Notes under the pieces: model-generated
What the model saw: the letters and a program-made list of their open reading frames with translations, nothing else
What the model was told of the DNA's origin: nothing
Database searches by the model: none
In this document: one piece after another, positions 34,846-46,553 of the stretch
Layout of the letters: the number at the start of each line of letters is the position of its first letter
How positions within the stretch are numbered: the first letter of the stretch is position 1
Source: Sipunculus nudus
Lineage: Eukaryota > Annelida > Sipuncula > Golfingiida > Sipunculidae
Reading direction: 5' to 3'
DNA length: 64,000 nucleotides
NCBI GenBank assembly: GCA_026874595.1
Contig: CM049310.1
Span: 23,042,058 to 23,106,057, forward strand
Program-made: the position numbers and the translations under genes

Positions 34846-35585
34846 GTATCCGCCACACTCTATGTTTTCACGCGGGTTCCGTCGCTGCCGCGTTTGTATC
34901 CGGAGAAATCCTCTGCATGAGACCTTTCTTCCGATCTTTCCGAAACCCAGCATACTTATTCGCTAACATGTGAACACATGCGTAACAAAGATTGGAGGCG
35001 CCACCTGCAGTCCTATTCGTGAAGTGTAAATCTGGGTGTCTTATTGATAACAGCGCATATCTCAGGAGTACTGAGCTGAAATTGATGATGTCCATATACT
35101 TGTATCTTGGATACCCCCATCTCGTACTCGAGACTGTTGGCGTCATCTGTAATCGTTTCCGCATGGCGTCCATCCGTTCCTTCGCTTTGAGTGATAAATG
35201 CTCATATCTCAGGAGTATTTTAATGCATTGGTCTGAAATTTGGCGTGTCCATCCATTTTGGAGTTTTCTAATTGCCAGACAGGTGGCGCCACATACCTTC
35301 CTTATTTCGTAGGATGCATTGATTCCCTTTCCTCTTACGAGTGGTTTGCCGTATTGGTCTGAAATCATGCATGTCCACAGACCTTGGATACCTCCATCTC
35401 GTTCTCAGGACTGGTGGCACCATCTGAAATTGTTTTTACGTGGCGTCCATTCGACCGTTTGCTTTGGGTGAAAATCGTTCGTACCTCATGAGTGGATGGA
35501 TATATCAGCCTTAAATTGTGCATGTTTATCCGTCTTGGATAGCTTTGTTGTACACCAGACAGGTGGCGCCACCTGTCATTCATTT
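34846..35585 (+). mobile_element. Truncated Helentron/HINE-like element with diverged satellite monomers
   Basis: It begins GTATCCGCCACACTC, preceded by TAATT, matching the 5' start of the complete element at 59735. Similar phrases (GTATCCGGAGAAATCCTC, CGAAACCCAGCAT, ACATGTGAACAC) follow. Three diverged monomers with CATATCTCAGGAGTA and GGTGGCGCCACC-type sites follow (exact copy at about 35562). No CTAG end is present; another family starts at 35586. The 166-codon frame on the - strand (34868-35368) is just monomer translation. Confidence 0.65.
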
Positions 35586-37283
35586 TTAGCTCAGCTGACT
35601 ATAAGTCATCTGAGCTATAGTCGTGGTCCATTGTCCGTCGTCCGTCCGTCTGTCCGTCCGTAGATGTCGCACGTTTTGAAACCGTAAGACCTAGGAATCC
35701 AAAATTCAGCATAATGTTAGATGTCCCCAAGATCTCCTACCAAGTCGAAAACTGGGTCTTTGCGACTTCGTTCCTTTAAGAAATTAAGGAAGAACCTCAA
35801 TTTTTTATTAAAAACCTATTTTCACACTTCAGGACTGCCTAATATCAAAACCACTCATCTGTTTTTCCTCATATCTACCATAAATATTCCTTTATATAGT
35901 TCCTATGTACATGCCAGAAATTAAGTCTGTTAATTATAAATTCTTTAAGTTATGGGCCCGAACATAATGGACTTTGTAAAAAATCAGGAAAAATATTTAC
36001 TCACTTAACTTGAAAAATTATGAAACTAGAGTCTATTTTCCCAAGTATATAACTATGTTTAATTAAGATTCAATTGTTTTTACCAAAATTAGATCTGACT
36101 TTTGTAAATTTTTAAAGTTATTAGCATAAATATAAAATCAGTACCTTAAATTTTGCCCAACTTTGACCATGGCACGCTTTTTTCCTGTAAGTATCATTGA
36201 TTTAATTTTCACAGCATGTAAACATAAATATTTAATTTGTTTAAATCTGAAATTTGAAAATAAAAGCTTGAAAATTAAGCTAGTTATTGATTTTTTTCTT
36301 GAGGCTCTATAGTCATTTGCTTTGATTACAGATTACAGATGCAGGGTCCCACTCCAGGTCACTGGAAGTCAGCCATGCCAGGGTTTCTGATTTGTTACAG
36401 ACACTGGGGGAGATTCCCTGCTGTGACAGGTGTACAGTTATTCTCATATCACCACCCCAATCATCACTCCCCCCCCCCCCCCACACACACCCCCACCAAG
36501 TGTTATGCAGTAATTGTTTCACTGTATCTCCTTAATTGTAATGCTGTTTCCACTCCGATATGCAAAAAACCTACCTTGAAAAGATAATTCAAGGTGTAAT
36601 CCAGAAGATGCAATTGCAAATTTAAAAGATATATTTTTGTGGTAAAAAATAAATAAACGTTTGTTTGCATGATGTGGTGTTATCTGACAAGATTGAGATT
36701 TATGATGATGCAATTGAGAATTATGGATCAACTTCTATATTCAGATATATATGTTATATTAGAAATGTATAGAAATATAAACTTAAATTTAAAAAAAAAT
36801 TGATGTGATAAAAAAATGAGGATTTAATACAAACATTTGTTCATTATTTTCCTGCCTCAGCAGAATTTGAGATCAGGCTTTGTTTGCCCTGTTTTATGTT
36901 GTTAATTAGTTATATTTCAAATGAATACATTTCATAAAAATACAAATATATATTTAATAATATATATTATACAAAAAAAATAGATTCAATTGAACAAATG
37001 TGTAAACTACTGAAATGTCAACAGTTAATCAAAAAGCCAACTAATGACCTTGGTAATAGTACAGATCATTTGTTCACAAACTGCTCACATGCTTCAGTTT
37101 CAACATTAGGAAACACATGGTCAGGTCACAAAATATTATTTGCAACAATTTCTTGCTCATCAATACAAACCAATCATATAAACCAACCATGGCCTTTATT
37201 ACCTCTTCCTCTTACACTTTATCTCCATTTGATATTATTTTAGATTTTCAGCTTAGCACAGTGACCAATAGGTCCCTTGTTTT
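35586..37283 (+). repeat. Family-G interspersed element, copy 1
   Basis: It starts with an interrupted palindrome (TTAGCTCAGCTGACTATAAG ... CTGAGCTATAG) and a GTCCGTCCGTCTGTCCGTCC run. It ends near AGTGACCAATAGGTCCCTTG. The whole element recurs inverted at 49703-52174, and part recurs at about 62460-63140. A poly-C run lies at 36469-36482. A 67-codon frame at 35721-35924 is conserved between copies, but only to the same degree as the DNA around it, so I do not call it a gene. Confidence 0.8.
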
Positions 37284-39271
37284 GTAAACACATTGAAGTA
37301 CTTCTTCACTTTACGGTCATGCATTTATCTCAGGAGTGGTTTGATGTATTCAGCTGAAAATTTGCATGTCCATAGATCTTGGAATGTTTAATCTTGTATG
37401 CAAGAATGCCTGGGCCACCTACAATAAATTACATCTTGCATCCATCTGTAGATCTGTTTTGGGTGAAAACTGCACATTTATGAGGATTTAATCGGCATCT
37501 CTGATGCCACAAACTTTGAGTCATGTCATGACGGGAACATTCCATGCCTTACATTTCTCGGACCTCTGTGATTTGGTGGATACATGAAGTCTCTTTTTGG
37601 CTGTCCGTTTTCCAGTTAATGATCAGACTGAGTTCATTTATCACCAAATGCACAATGTCAGAAATAACAAACAGGTTTACATGACAATCAACATTTTTTT
37701 TATTGAATATTGAAAATACAATTTCTTTACAGCTATGGTCATATGCATCCTTCTACCAGTAGGCACTACACCTAAAAATATGTATAGATATGTAGCATAC
37801 AGGATTCTCTTTAGCCAGAAAAATACCTATGACTATGTATCTTGTGCAGGATTATCTTTACCAAAGAGTATTGTGTAGGTACATAGATGTTTGCCACATC
37901 TTAACTGTAAAAGTACAATGCAGATACACTGACCATGACGAGACCGCAAATATATCCAAAGTCATTCAAGCAAAAATCAAAGTCTGTATACAAAAGCATA
38001 CAGTACCTGGGGCTTACCCTGAGATATCAACAACATCTGGTTGCTTTTCATACACAGCATGAATGAAAAAGAGAAATGGACAACAATCTTCTAAATTAAG
38101 GCCACAAACATTACTCCACAGATGCACTGTCTAGAGATGAACCTTAGACCCCCAATATATACCTAAAACCACATTTCTGGTAAAATACATATTAACTGCT
38201 AAATGTTTCTTTTGTTATACTGTATTTAAACAAGACAAACCATATCTTCACAAAGGGTAATGTTTGGAGATTTCTTTGCATATCGGTACCACCTTAATAC
38301 TGGTCATACCAGATTTGTCAATTATACTTCCCAGATAATGATGCCAACCATTTATTGTATTTCCACTTTCATTACTACATACCTGTATGACATCGCGACA
38401 GAATGAGGGGCAGCATCAGTACAGAAATGTGGGTGCAGGTGTATGTATATATTATGGACTTGAGGTTGTTCATGTGAGAAGTGCACCAATACACCATAAC
38501 ATCTTTTTTATGTGCTTATCACTTCAATCAGTGTAATGTTCACTCAGAAAATAACACTTTCCCTCAGAAAATACAACCAGATACTCCTTCCCATAGCTAA
38601 CCGCTGTATAAAAAGTCCTTAAGAGCATACCATAAGCTGTCAGGTTGTCGATTAACAGAACCAAATCAATGGCATGCCGACTGGTTTGCCTGAAATCATA
38701 CAATACAAAGGGTGAAGATGCCCCCTCCCGGGTTCCAGTGCTGACCAAGTTGAACCTATGCTTACCCAGCTCACTGGGAAAAACATAAAATTGGATATTT
38801 TTTTTTTTTTAAGTTTTATTTTACCCAAAATTAAAACAACTGTAATAGAGAATAAAAGAAGAAGAAGAAGAATGGGTGATCAGGAATCATAACATTTCTG
38901 GATTTAATAAATAAAGCTGAGAATATTCAAGAAACCACTTCTAGGTCAGATTCATCAGCCTGACAGTTAAACTTATTACTTCCTACATAATTTTGCCAAA
39001 TCTTTTATCTAAAAAGGAATCCCGATAATTGATATAAACACCACCTTTAAATAATATACTCTTTATGTTCTTCTGTAAAATTGGAAGATGGGGTTTAAGA
39101 GATTTAGATCATCCTTGCAAGTTAGAGTGGAAAAAAATACAACAAACATCTACCATAAACTACCAATAACAAAATGGAAAACAACATACAGTTACAAATG
39201 TTACACTTCAAAACATGTCAAGGTCAAAATGGACATCTGTTAACCCTTTAACTTGATTAAAATATGCCTAA
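37284..39271. other. Mostly unassigned, with diverged satellite monomers at its left edge
   Basis: 37310-37540 carries ATCTCAGGAGTGGTTTGATG-like monomer remains. From about 37680 onward I see no repeats and no gene. A T-rich motif at about 37701 gives AATAAA on the - strand, possibly the end of a - strand transcript. Confidence 0.4.
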
Positions 39272-39568
39272 GGCAAAAAATAAGTATGGTTCTGAGGCAC
39301 TTTTTTTTAGAAACCAGTGTTGGTGGGCGATATTTTATTTTTTACCTTTTTTGTATGTTTCAATAGAAATGTCACATGTTCAGGGAAAAGCATAACAATA
39401 ACAGATTTTTTTTGCTTAACAGGTTAAAGCACTTCATTTCAAGGAAATCTTATCAAAATTGTATTTTATCTTCTTGAAAGATGAAAATCAAAATGAATTT
39501 TTTTTATGCGGGGGGTTAAAATTGATGTGGGCGGTGTCTGAGAACCATACCTTTTATTTTTTTTTGCC
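39272..39568. mobile_element. Harbinger-like MITE, second copy, 297 bp, TAA duplication
   Basis: GGCAAAAAATAAGTATGG at the left and CCATACCTTTTATTTTTTTT plus TGCC at the right, flanked by TAA at 39269-39271 and 39569-39571. Internal TATGGTTCTGAGGCAC / TGTCTGAGAACCATA matches the copy at 19277. Confidence 0.72.
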
Positions 39569-42500
39569 TAATCAAATGTTACATATGAAAACTAGTACGA
39601 GGAAGAAAAGTCTGTGTTACATGGTTATTAAGTGCATTTTCACAACTACTCATTAGAAAGGAACAAAAGCAGGCAAGTGCAGCTCAACAACCAAGTATAT
39701 CAGTATAAAGAATATTTACAAACTCATAAATGCATTCTGGTACGTTGTTGGTTGAGCAAAAATCACAAACATAGACACATGCACACACTCTCACACATAC
39801 ACTGCTTATATGCAATATAAGGTTATATGCACCACACCTAATTTATATATCAAATATATATCACAAACTTAAATAGACTCTCAAAGCAAATCAGGATACC
39901 CCTATATTTTTTTGGTTATTATATCATGAGAACAGTAAAATAAAAGGATCATTAACTTGAGCACTGAACAATATATATATATATACAAAGGCATATGTAT
40001 AACACTTCTACAGATACAAGATCACAGCTCTCACATTATGGATATACAAGATATAAATCATAAATATCAACGCTTGTTTCAGTATACATACAATGTAAAA
40101 TATGTTTGTGTTAATAAATACCTGTACAGTTCTGTATGTCAAGCAGAGAATGTGTTACTTTTACTCTGTTCCATTACTCGGTGTCCACCTGTTATATATG
40201 GATATGCAGGATATTTAATGTAATATCTGAGAAAACAGTATTTTTCAACCACATTTCAAACCTATTAACGTCAGTCCAGGTCAATGGCAATATACAATTC
40301 AAGCATATTAGACAGCTGCTAATTGGACAATCACATGTCCACACTAAAAAAAAATATACCCTTCTAAAAGAAAGATGGTTGCTCATGCAGGGAGATATCT
40401 GATTTGTGATCAAAGGAAATATTCCACATAGTAGACAGTTATGAAAATTTGCCACAATTAATGCATTCTTTAATGCGCTGGTTGTCATCCCCATGTTTAG
40501 TTTCCTATCCATTTATAGATACCATCATGTTTTCAAAAAAATATTCAAATGAAAACTGGTGGACACATGTTGGGGAAACATGATTAACTGTTACATGCAA
40601 CTAACACCAATCTAAAATGAAAAGTGCATTCACAGTTCATTAGTCCCCAAGTGTTTTTACTGATATTCAGTTTCATAAGCATTTCTGTTATTTATTTAAA
40701 CTTATAACTTTAGTTCCATTGAATTTAAGAGTACGGTAGTAATGTTTTTGTAAATTTTGTGACATAAACTTCCAAAATCATGTAATACAAATTCCTTTAA
40801 CCGAAACCATGACTTCTCATTAACTACTTACACTGCAAACCTTCTGACCAATCCTTAAGTTCACTAGCTCTGACTAGCTGCAAGATTATCTCAGATAAAT
40901 CTACCACTGACTCTGGTGCTATTTTACTTGGTTATTTCATACAGCAAAAGGTCTGAGGATACATATCACTGCCAAAAAAAGGTAAATACATACAAAATCT
41001 AAAGCCATCTCAATAGGATCAGTGCTTTCACTGAGCTAAGAAATTAAGGTTAAAACTTTCATAAAAACCATGACTTCCAGAATGTACGAAATCCACTTTG
41101 CAGCTACTTGTTTTGTAACTGAAGGAATTTTCCTTGTATCAACTCAGCTCACCAAAATAAAGTAAAAGCCTTCATGTATTGATGCCTAATTGTATAAAAA
41201 AAGGATAGACTAAGAGATGCTTTCAGTTGTATTTCTTATCTACCTCGTTATGTGAATTAATGGAACAAACACCTACATAACTATCTGCCACAAAAAGATG
41301 GACTTCAGTTATTGAGAGTAATAGATGTGTTCTCACTCATAACAACATCATGTAGCCATTTAAAAAGTGATCAAATATTTTAAATATAGAAACTGTATAT
41401 TTGGGATTAGCTTTTATAAATGAGGTCAGTGTGTATTATTATTCACCTCTGACTGATAAGGGAATGCCTGCCATATATAAATGTTTGTGTAAAAGTAGCT
41501 CCCAGACTCAGGCACTACCATATTGCTTAATAAAAAGAAGCAAGTGCAATATCAAGTTTTCATTCAATGAAATGTTTGATCAGTCTTGGAACTATTTACT
41601 ACAATTAGCAAACAAAAACGCAAACCCTCTATTTACTTATAATATTATCAATTAAGGTAGATATATTTATCCTTACATTTCTAAGCATATGGGTGTAACC
41701 TTTACTTATAATGTGCAGTTCTACTCATCATGTACACATGTAATACTGTGCAAAGATGTCAACAGAAGAAAAAAGTACAAAATTTAGCTTAGTTATATCA
41801 TATTACTATAACTACTTGATTCAGCAAACTCGATTAATAACATCAGTAATGGAATAACTCAACCTAAAATAAACTATATAAATGACATTCTTTTATTTGT
41901 TAATCATTAAGATGTATTTATGTATAACCTAACACATTGCTATTGGGTACCTCAAAAATGTCATCATTATTAATGACTGTAATGATGCTCTGGCACCTCA
42001 GCGCCATCTTGTGTTCATTCAGAGAACCACATAACCTGTGAGTTAGACAATTCAAATTATTCTCTGACAGTATCATGGACTGCAACATGCTAAAACATGA
42101 TTAAAGCTATAATTTAATCTAAACCAGAGATATTTAACACATATAATAGTTTCACATTTGAGTGCTATATGGCACTATAATTCATATGAAGCTGAGGGGG
42201 TATTACTAAAAAAGTACATTAATCATTTTCAATGGTTCCCTATTCTGAATGTGTACTTCTGGGATTATAACAACTTTCTGTCCACTCTGCAGGTATAATG
42301 ACATGACATGATTGTGTGAAGTGCTGAGTATACAGGTCTAAATATGCTGATATAGTCAGATAAGTAAACATCTCTATGAAGATACATTGACATGTTTCTC
42401 AATACACTCTATACAAGGGTTGCTGACCATACTTGGTCCTTGTGCAGCTCATTCCTTCCTCTGCAGGTGTTATCATTCTGCCAGTTCAACCATCCACCCA

Positions 42501-42926
42501 GGGTCTGATTCTGAAAAAGCATTTAATAATGGTTTACAATTATTATGTGACATCTTAATCACTGTTTATATGACAAAGAAATAAGCAATATTACTTATGG
42601 CAGAGAATCCACTGTGTTTCCTGGTTCAGAGAAAGATGAATAAGATCCCTCTCATTAAATCTATTTCCAAGATTTGAACAAATCTCATTTTCAGTCAATA
42701 AACAATGGGATGCTGATATTTTACACTTGTTTCTGACTTATGGTGTTTAACCTTAAACGCCATACATGTCAGTGATTAGCTTTTATTAAATGTCAGACAT
42801 TGCTTATTTCCATGGTGTCAATGCATAAATACAGGGACATCTGACAATAACAATACAGCGTATGATATCTGTATCTAGAGTAAGTACACTTATGTATCAT
42901 TACAGTCTTAGAAACATCAAAGAAAA
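39569..42926. other. 3.4-kb stretch free of recognised repeats and genes
   Basis: It stands out as low in transposons. On the - strand a T-rich acceptor (TGCTTTTTCAG) at about 42514 precedes a short open stretch (NQTLGGWLNWQND), so it could hold a downstream 3'UTR exon of CREBL2 or of an unseen gene. This is weak. Confidence 0.3.
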
Positions 42927-43311
42927 CTAGATGTGTCGGAACGACACGAATGCCCCCGCCTGGGGCAAATTAGAAACATTTGCTAAATTTTGTAAAATTT
43001 TTTAAGTTCAGGAAGTGTTGTATGGTCAAAAGTAGGTCAACAAGGGCCAAATGCAAACTCGATCTGTAAAGGGTCATTATCAAGCAACACACCAAAAATC
43101 AGGCCAGTATCTGCAGGCATTGTGAAAAAAGTCCATATATGTGCATTTTTCATGAAAATTTCTGTCTTTCATGAAATTTTCTATGTTCAGGATCTGTCAT
43201 ATAGTGAAAAATAGGTTAACTGGGACGAAACGCGAACTCGATCTGTAAGTGGTCATTATGCGCCCACAGACCAAACATTAGGCCAGTATCTGTAAGCATT
43301 GCATTGCGAAA

Positions 43312-43978
43312 CTAGAATATTAGCAAAAGTTGATAATCATTTATAAATTTAAATTGGAGAGGTATATACCATGTTTCATAACAATCCACCAAATGCTTCC
43401 TGAGAAATAAGCTCCTAAGTTTATTTCTATACTAAGCTCTGTGACCTTGAAAAGTAGGTCAAGATCACCCATCTTTGAACTTGACCAAGATTTTGTAAAT
43501 ATAATGCAATAGCACTGAAGAAATGAAGTTCCTGTGTTGAATACCTTTGGAGATATCCTGCACAAAAGGCCAAAATTGAAAAAATCGATAAAATTTCATT
43601 AAAAAATCAGAAATTGCAGGTGGCGCCACCACAATTGTGCAGCACATACAGACCATCAGTCCCAATGATCATAGTAAGTTTTGTGAAAATCCACACAATG
43701 GTTCCTGAGATATAAACTTCTGAGTGTTTTTCTACAATCAGCTCTTAAATGTAGAAAAATGGGTTATGGTCACCCATCTTCGAACTTGACCGAGATTTTA
43801 TCGATATACAGTAAAACCTGAGAGTTAAGACCACCTGATGTGCCACAACAAAAGCGGTCTCAAGTCACAGGTGGTCCTAAGTCTCAGGTGGCCTAAGTCT
43901 CAGCATGAAGCGAACAAAGAATATTAAGGCATATATGTCTGTGTAAACATTTATTTATTTATTATAAAAATACATACT

Positions 43979-44049
<71 letters not shown>

Positions 44050-45159
44050 CAAAATATTCACAACAATATTTACAAGTTAACAACAATATTTACTTAACAC
44101 AATGAATCAATCTTGCCCTGCTTAACAAAGGGAATCTTATTTATAATTATAAAAGAAAGCCGGTCCTTTTATAACTTTATTAAACAAGCCTTTGTCAAAG
44201 GCTTTGAATAGCCTGTTTATCATATTGCATATATAAAATCCCAATAAACTTCAAAGCAGGTATGAAGGGATCGATCATTAGTTTACAGGTGACTGCATGC
44301 TCACGTTATCAAACAGTCTCTCTATTATTGGTACTATGGTAGTAAGCATTGATGAATATTCTAATGATGTTATCGAAGCAGGGCGTCAGTTTGTCGTCGT
44401 CACGAACTGACATAATGTCAAGTCAAAATGTGTGTGATAAGCAATTACAGTTGATCGCTTACGTAATGACAAACTTACTTTCATGACTCACTTTTTAAAA
44501 TTAATTCCGCGCAAATGTTATTTACCCATCGCTAAGACTAGTTATGAACTCCGGTCAACGACCGCAGCGTAGTGAATGCGACCGCGGTGTCAGAAGAAAT
44601 ACAACGGGAGTTCTGTTCGATGAATATTAATGAGGGATTTCCCCTAGGGCACGTGAACACTTTACCGTAAAGATAATTTAGACAATCGTTAAACAAATAT
44701 ACGATGTATTCAAAGACGGGCTGTGCTAAAAAATGTAATGGTACACTGGCATCAGAATTAAAGAATTGCGTCGTTTTACGTTCCCTCGCAATTATCGCGG
44801 AACTTTCATTTTTGGAGACCGGCGACCGGCCACATTTGAGCGGTCGGTGGTCGCGTACCACAAACGGTCGCTCAACACAGGGGCATTAAAGAGTGATTAA
44901 GCTCGGTGCATTCATTTTCCGGTCGTAAGTCACAGACGGTCGCTGGCGGCAGTGGTCGCTTGGTTCAGGTTTCACTGTACATCTTCACTGATGAAATAAA
45001 ATTCCAATGGTGAATTCTTTTAGAGACATCCCGCTCACAAGGTAAAAGTTAACAGACGCGGAACAGACGGACGGACGGACAGACACCGGACAGACAGATG
45101 GACAGAAGGACAGCTTGGGTGACGACAATAGCCCATCAGCCTATGAGCTGAGGGCTAAA
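43312..45159 (-). mobile_element. Nested element F inside element D
   Basis: Read on the - strand, it starts with TAGCCCTCAGCTCATAGG ... GATGGGCTA, an interrupted palindrome like that of family G, and a GTCCGTCCGTC run. It ends with CTAG (43312-43315) followed by T. It interrupts the 180-bp repeats of element D and contains an exact GGTGGCGCCACC at about 43619. A subterminal inverse of its 5' end was not found, so the Helentron assignment is less certain than for D. Confidence 0.5.
43809..44977. mobile_element. pogo/Tc1-like element E, TA target duplication
   Basis: The left end CAGTAAAACCTGAGAG and right end GGTTCAGGTTTCACTG form imperfect TIRs flanked by TA (43807-43808 and 44978-44979). 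The subterminal GGTCTCAAGTCACAGG / GGTCGTAAGTCACAGACGG phrases are typical of pogo/Tigger-type ends. A (TA)n run fills 43980-44047. No DDE transposase frame is present. It inserted into element F. Confidence 0.72.
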
Positions 45160-46063
45160 AACAGCTATACATGTGTATTTGTCATGAAAATTTCTATTTT
45201 TCATGAATTTTTCTAAGTTTAAGAGCCGTAAAACGGTCAAAAGTAGGTCAACTGGGATGAAACGCAAACTCGATCTGTAACTGGTCATTATCTGCCAACA
45301 CTGCAAAAATCAGGCCAATATCTGCAGGCATTGCGAAAAAAAGTCCGTACATGTGTATTTGTCATGAAAATTTCTATTTTTCATGAAATTTTCTAAGTTT
45401 AGGAGCTGTAAAACGGTCAAAAGTAGGTCAACCGGGACGAAACGCGAACTTGATCTGAAACTGGTCATTATCTGCCCACACACCAAAAATCAGGCCAATA
45501 TCTGCAGGCATTGCGAAAAAAAGTCCGTACATGTGTATTTGTCATGAAAATTTCTATTTTTCATGAAATTTTCTAAGTTTAGGAGCCGTAAAACAGTCAA
45601 AAGTAGGTCAACCGGGACGAAACGCAAACTCGATCTGTAACTGGTCATTATCTGCCCACACACAAAAAATCAGGCCAATACCTGCAGGCATTGCGAAAAA
45701 AAGTTCATACATGTGTATTTGTCTTGAAAATTTCTATTTTTCATGAAATTTTCTAAGTTTAGGAGCCGTAAAACGGTCAAAAGTAGGTCAACCGGGACGA
45801 AATGCGAACTCGATCTGTAACTGGTCATTATCTGCCCACACACCAAAAATCAGGCCAATATCTGGAGGCATTGCGAAAAAAATCCGTACAATTGTTTGAT
45901 TTCGAAATGACGGAATGACGGACATGGGTAAAACTATATGCCCCGGCCACTTTGTGGCGGGGGCATAACAAACTGGTGAATGTAGTGTCTGATAATGGTA
46001 TTTCATCTAGAGCTAAATATACAGTTACTTATAGAATCAGTGACATCAACTTACAGGTTCATT

Positions 46064-46168
46064 CTAGTCTCCCACTGTTGGTTCTGTCTTGACTTCCTGT
46101 TTCATTAAACGTCTTTCAAGTTCAGGAGGAATGTTTCCTTCATCAACTTCTCTGCACCATTGTCTGAA
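46064..46168 (-). CDS. CREBL2: CREBL2-type bZIP factor, last coding exon (residues 65-98)
   Basis: Read on the - strand after an AATCCAG acceptor, the exon gives FRQWCREVDEGNIPPELERR, then LMKQEVKTEPTVGD and a TAG stop at 46064-46066. FRQWCREVDEGNIPPEL aligns with the region just after the zipper in vertebrate CREBL2 (YKQWC...GKIPSEI), which fixes both frame and family. The tail is much shorter than in vertebrates and carries two putative SUMO consensus sites, MKQE and VKTE (46082-46105). A weak donor-like CCT-GTAAGT at about 46055 suggests the 3'UTR may be spliced. Confidence 0.9.
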   Translation of the reverse strand, partial: FRQWCREVDEGNIPPELERRLMKQEVKTEPTVGD

Positions 46169-46361
46169 CTGGATTGTTAAAGATGAACAAACACAACCAT
46201 GTTAAAGAGGAAAACATTCTATTGGACAATTTTCCAAATCATTCTATTTGGAAAAAAAATTTAGTGAAACCTGACACAACAGTATAATTTCTGTGTCACA
46301 GAAATGGTTGATTAATATATTAAATTGTTAACTTGCACAGCCCTCACATAATCATACTTAC
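46169..46361 (-). other. CREBL2: CREBL2 intron (193 bp)
   Basis: Donor GAA-GTAAGT and acceptor CAATCCAG on the - strand, phase 0. Without splicing the frame stops six codons after the donor. Confidence 0.85.
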
Positions 46362-46553
46362 TTCATCTAGTTCTGACCTTAGTGCCACTACAGCCCTCTC
46401 CCTGTTGGCCACCAGTTCCTCCAGGTACTGGTAACGAAGCTTCTTTCGTGCTCGACACTCTCTCGCACTTTGCCGACTGCGTTCAAGTTTTGCCTTCACA
46501 TCCATTTTCGAGGCCTTTCTACCTCTTTTTGATGAAGCCTTTCCGTTGGACAT
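46362..46553 (-). CDS. CREBL2: CREBL2-type bZIP factor, first recognised coding exon (residues 1-64)
   Basis: CREBL2 is a small nuclear bZIP protein related to CREB; it modulates CREB-dependent and metabolic transcription. From ATG at 46551-46553 the exon reads MSNGKASSKRGRKASKMDVK. The basic region AKLERSRQSARECRARKK (about residues 21-38) and YQYLEELVANRERAVVALRS (41-60) follow, ending LDE. The KRGRK...DVKAKLERSRQSARECRARKKLRYQYLEELV order is diagnostic. A T-rich acceptor (CTTTACCACAG) lies 9 nt upstream of this ATG, so a 5' exon exists. It may be 5'UTR, or could add residues since no stop intervenes. Confidence 0.92.

Larger units (their letters stand above)
42927..45966 (-). mobile_element. 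Helentron/HINE-like element D with 180-bp tandem repeats and nested insertions
   Basis: Read on the - strand, the 5' end is a hairpin ATGCCCCCGCCACAAAGTGG plus CCGGGGCAT. The same ATGCCCCCGCC recurs inverted just inside the 3' end (42950-42960). A GTGTCG-TTC-CGACAC hairpin (42933-42947) and a terminal CTAG (42927-42930) follow, and the flank then begins with T. A tandem array of about four 180-bp units occupies 45171-45890 (unit starts 45171, 45351, 45531, 45711); diverged units are at 43000-43310. The asymmetric terminal repeats plus CTAG-T are the Helentron pattern. No Rep/helicase is encoded. It ends 98 bp downstream of the CREBL2 stop codon. Confidence 0.75.

Noticed and set aside
34868-35368. 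166-codon frame on the - strand
   Set aside because: It translates three diverged satellite monomers; the same phrases in other arrays are interrupted by stops, and no domain is recognisable.
35586-35660. tRNA-like start TTAGCTCAGCTG
   Set aside because: It resembles a tRNA box A, but there is no box B, anticodon stem or T-loop at the right distance. The sequence is an interrupted palindrome.
35721-35924. 67-codon frame conserved in the inverted copy at 51847-52050
   Set aside because: DNA identity is equally high in flanking non-coding parts of family G, so the conservation reflects recent repeat spread and not protein selection.
44538-44861. 107-codon frame inside the pogo-like element
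   Set aside because: It shows no DDE transposase motifs and consists of subterminal repeat sequence.
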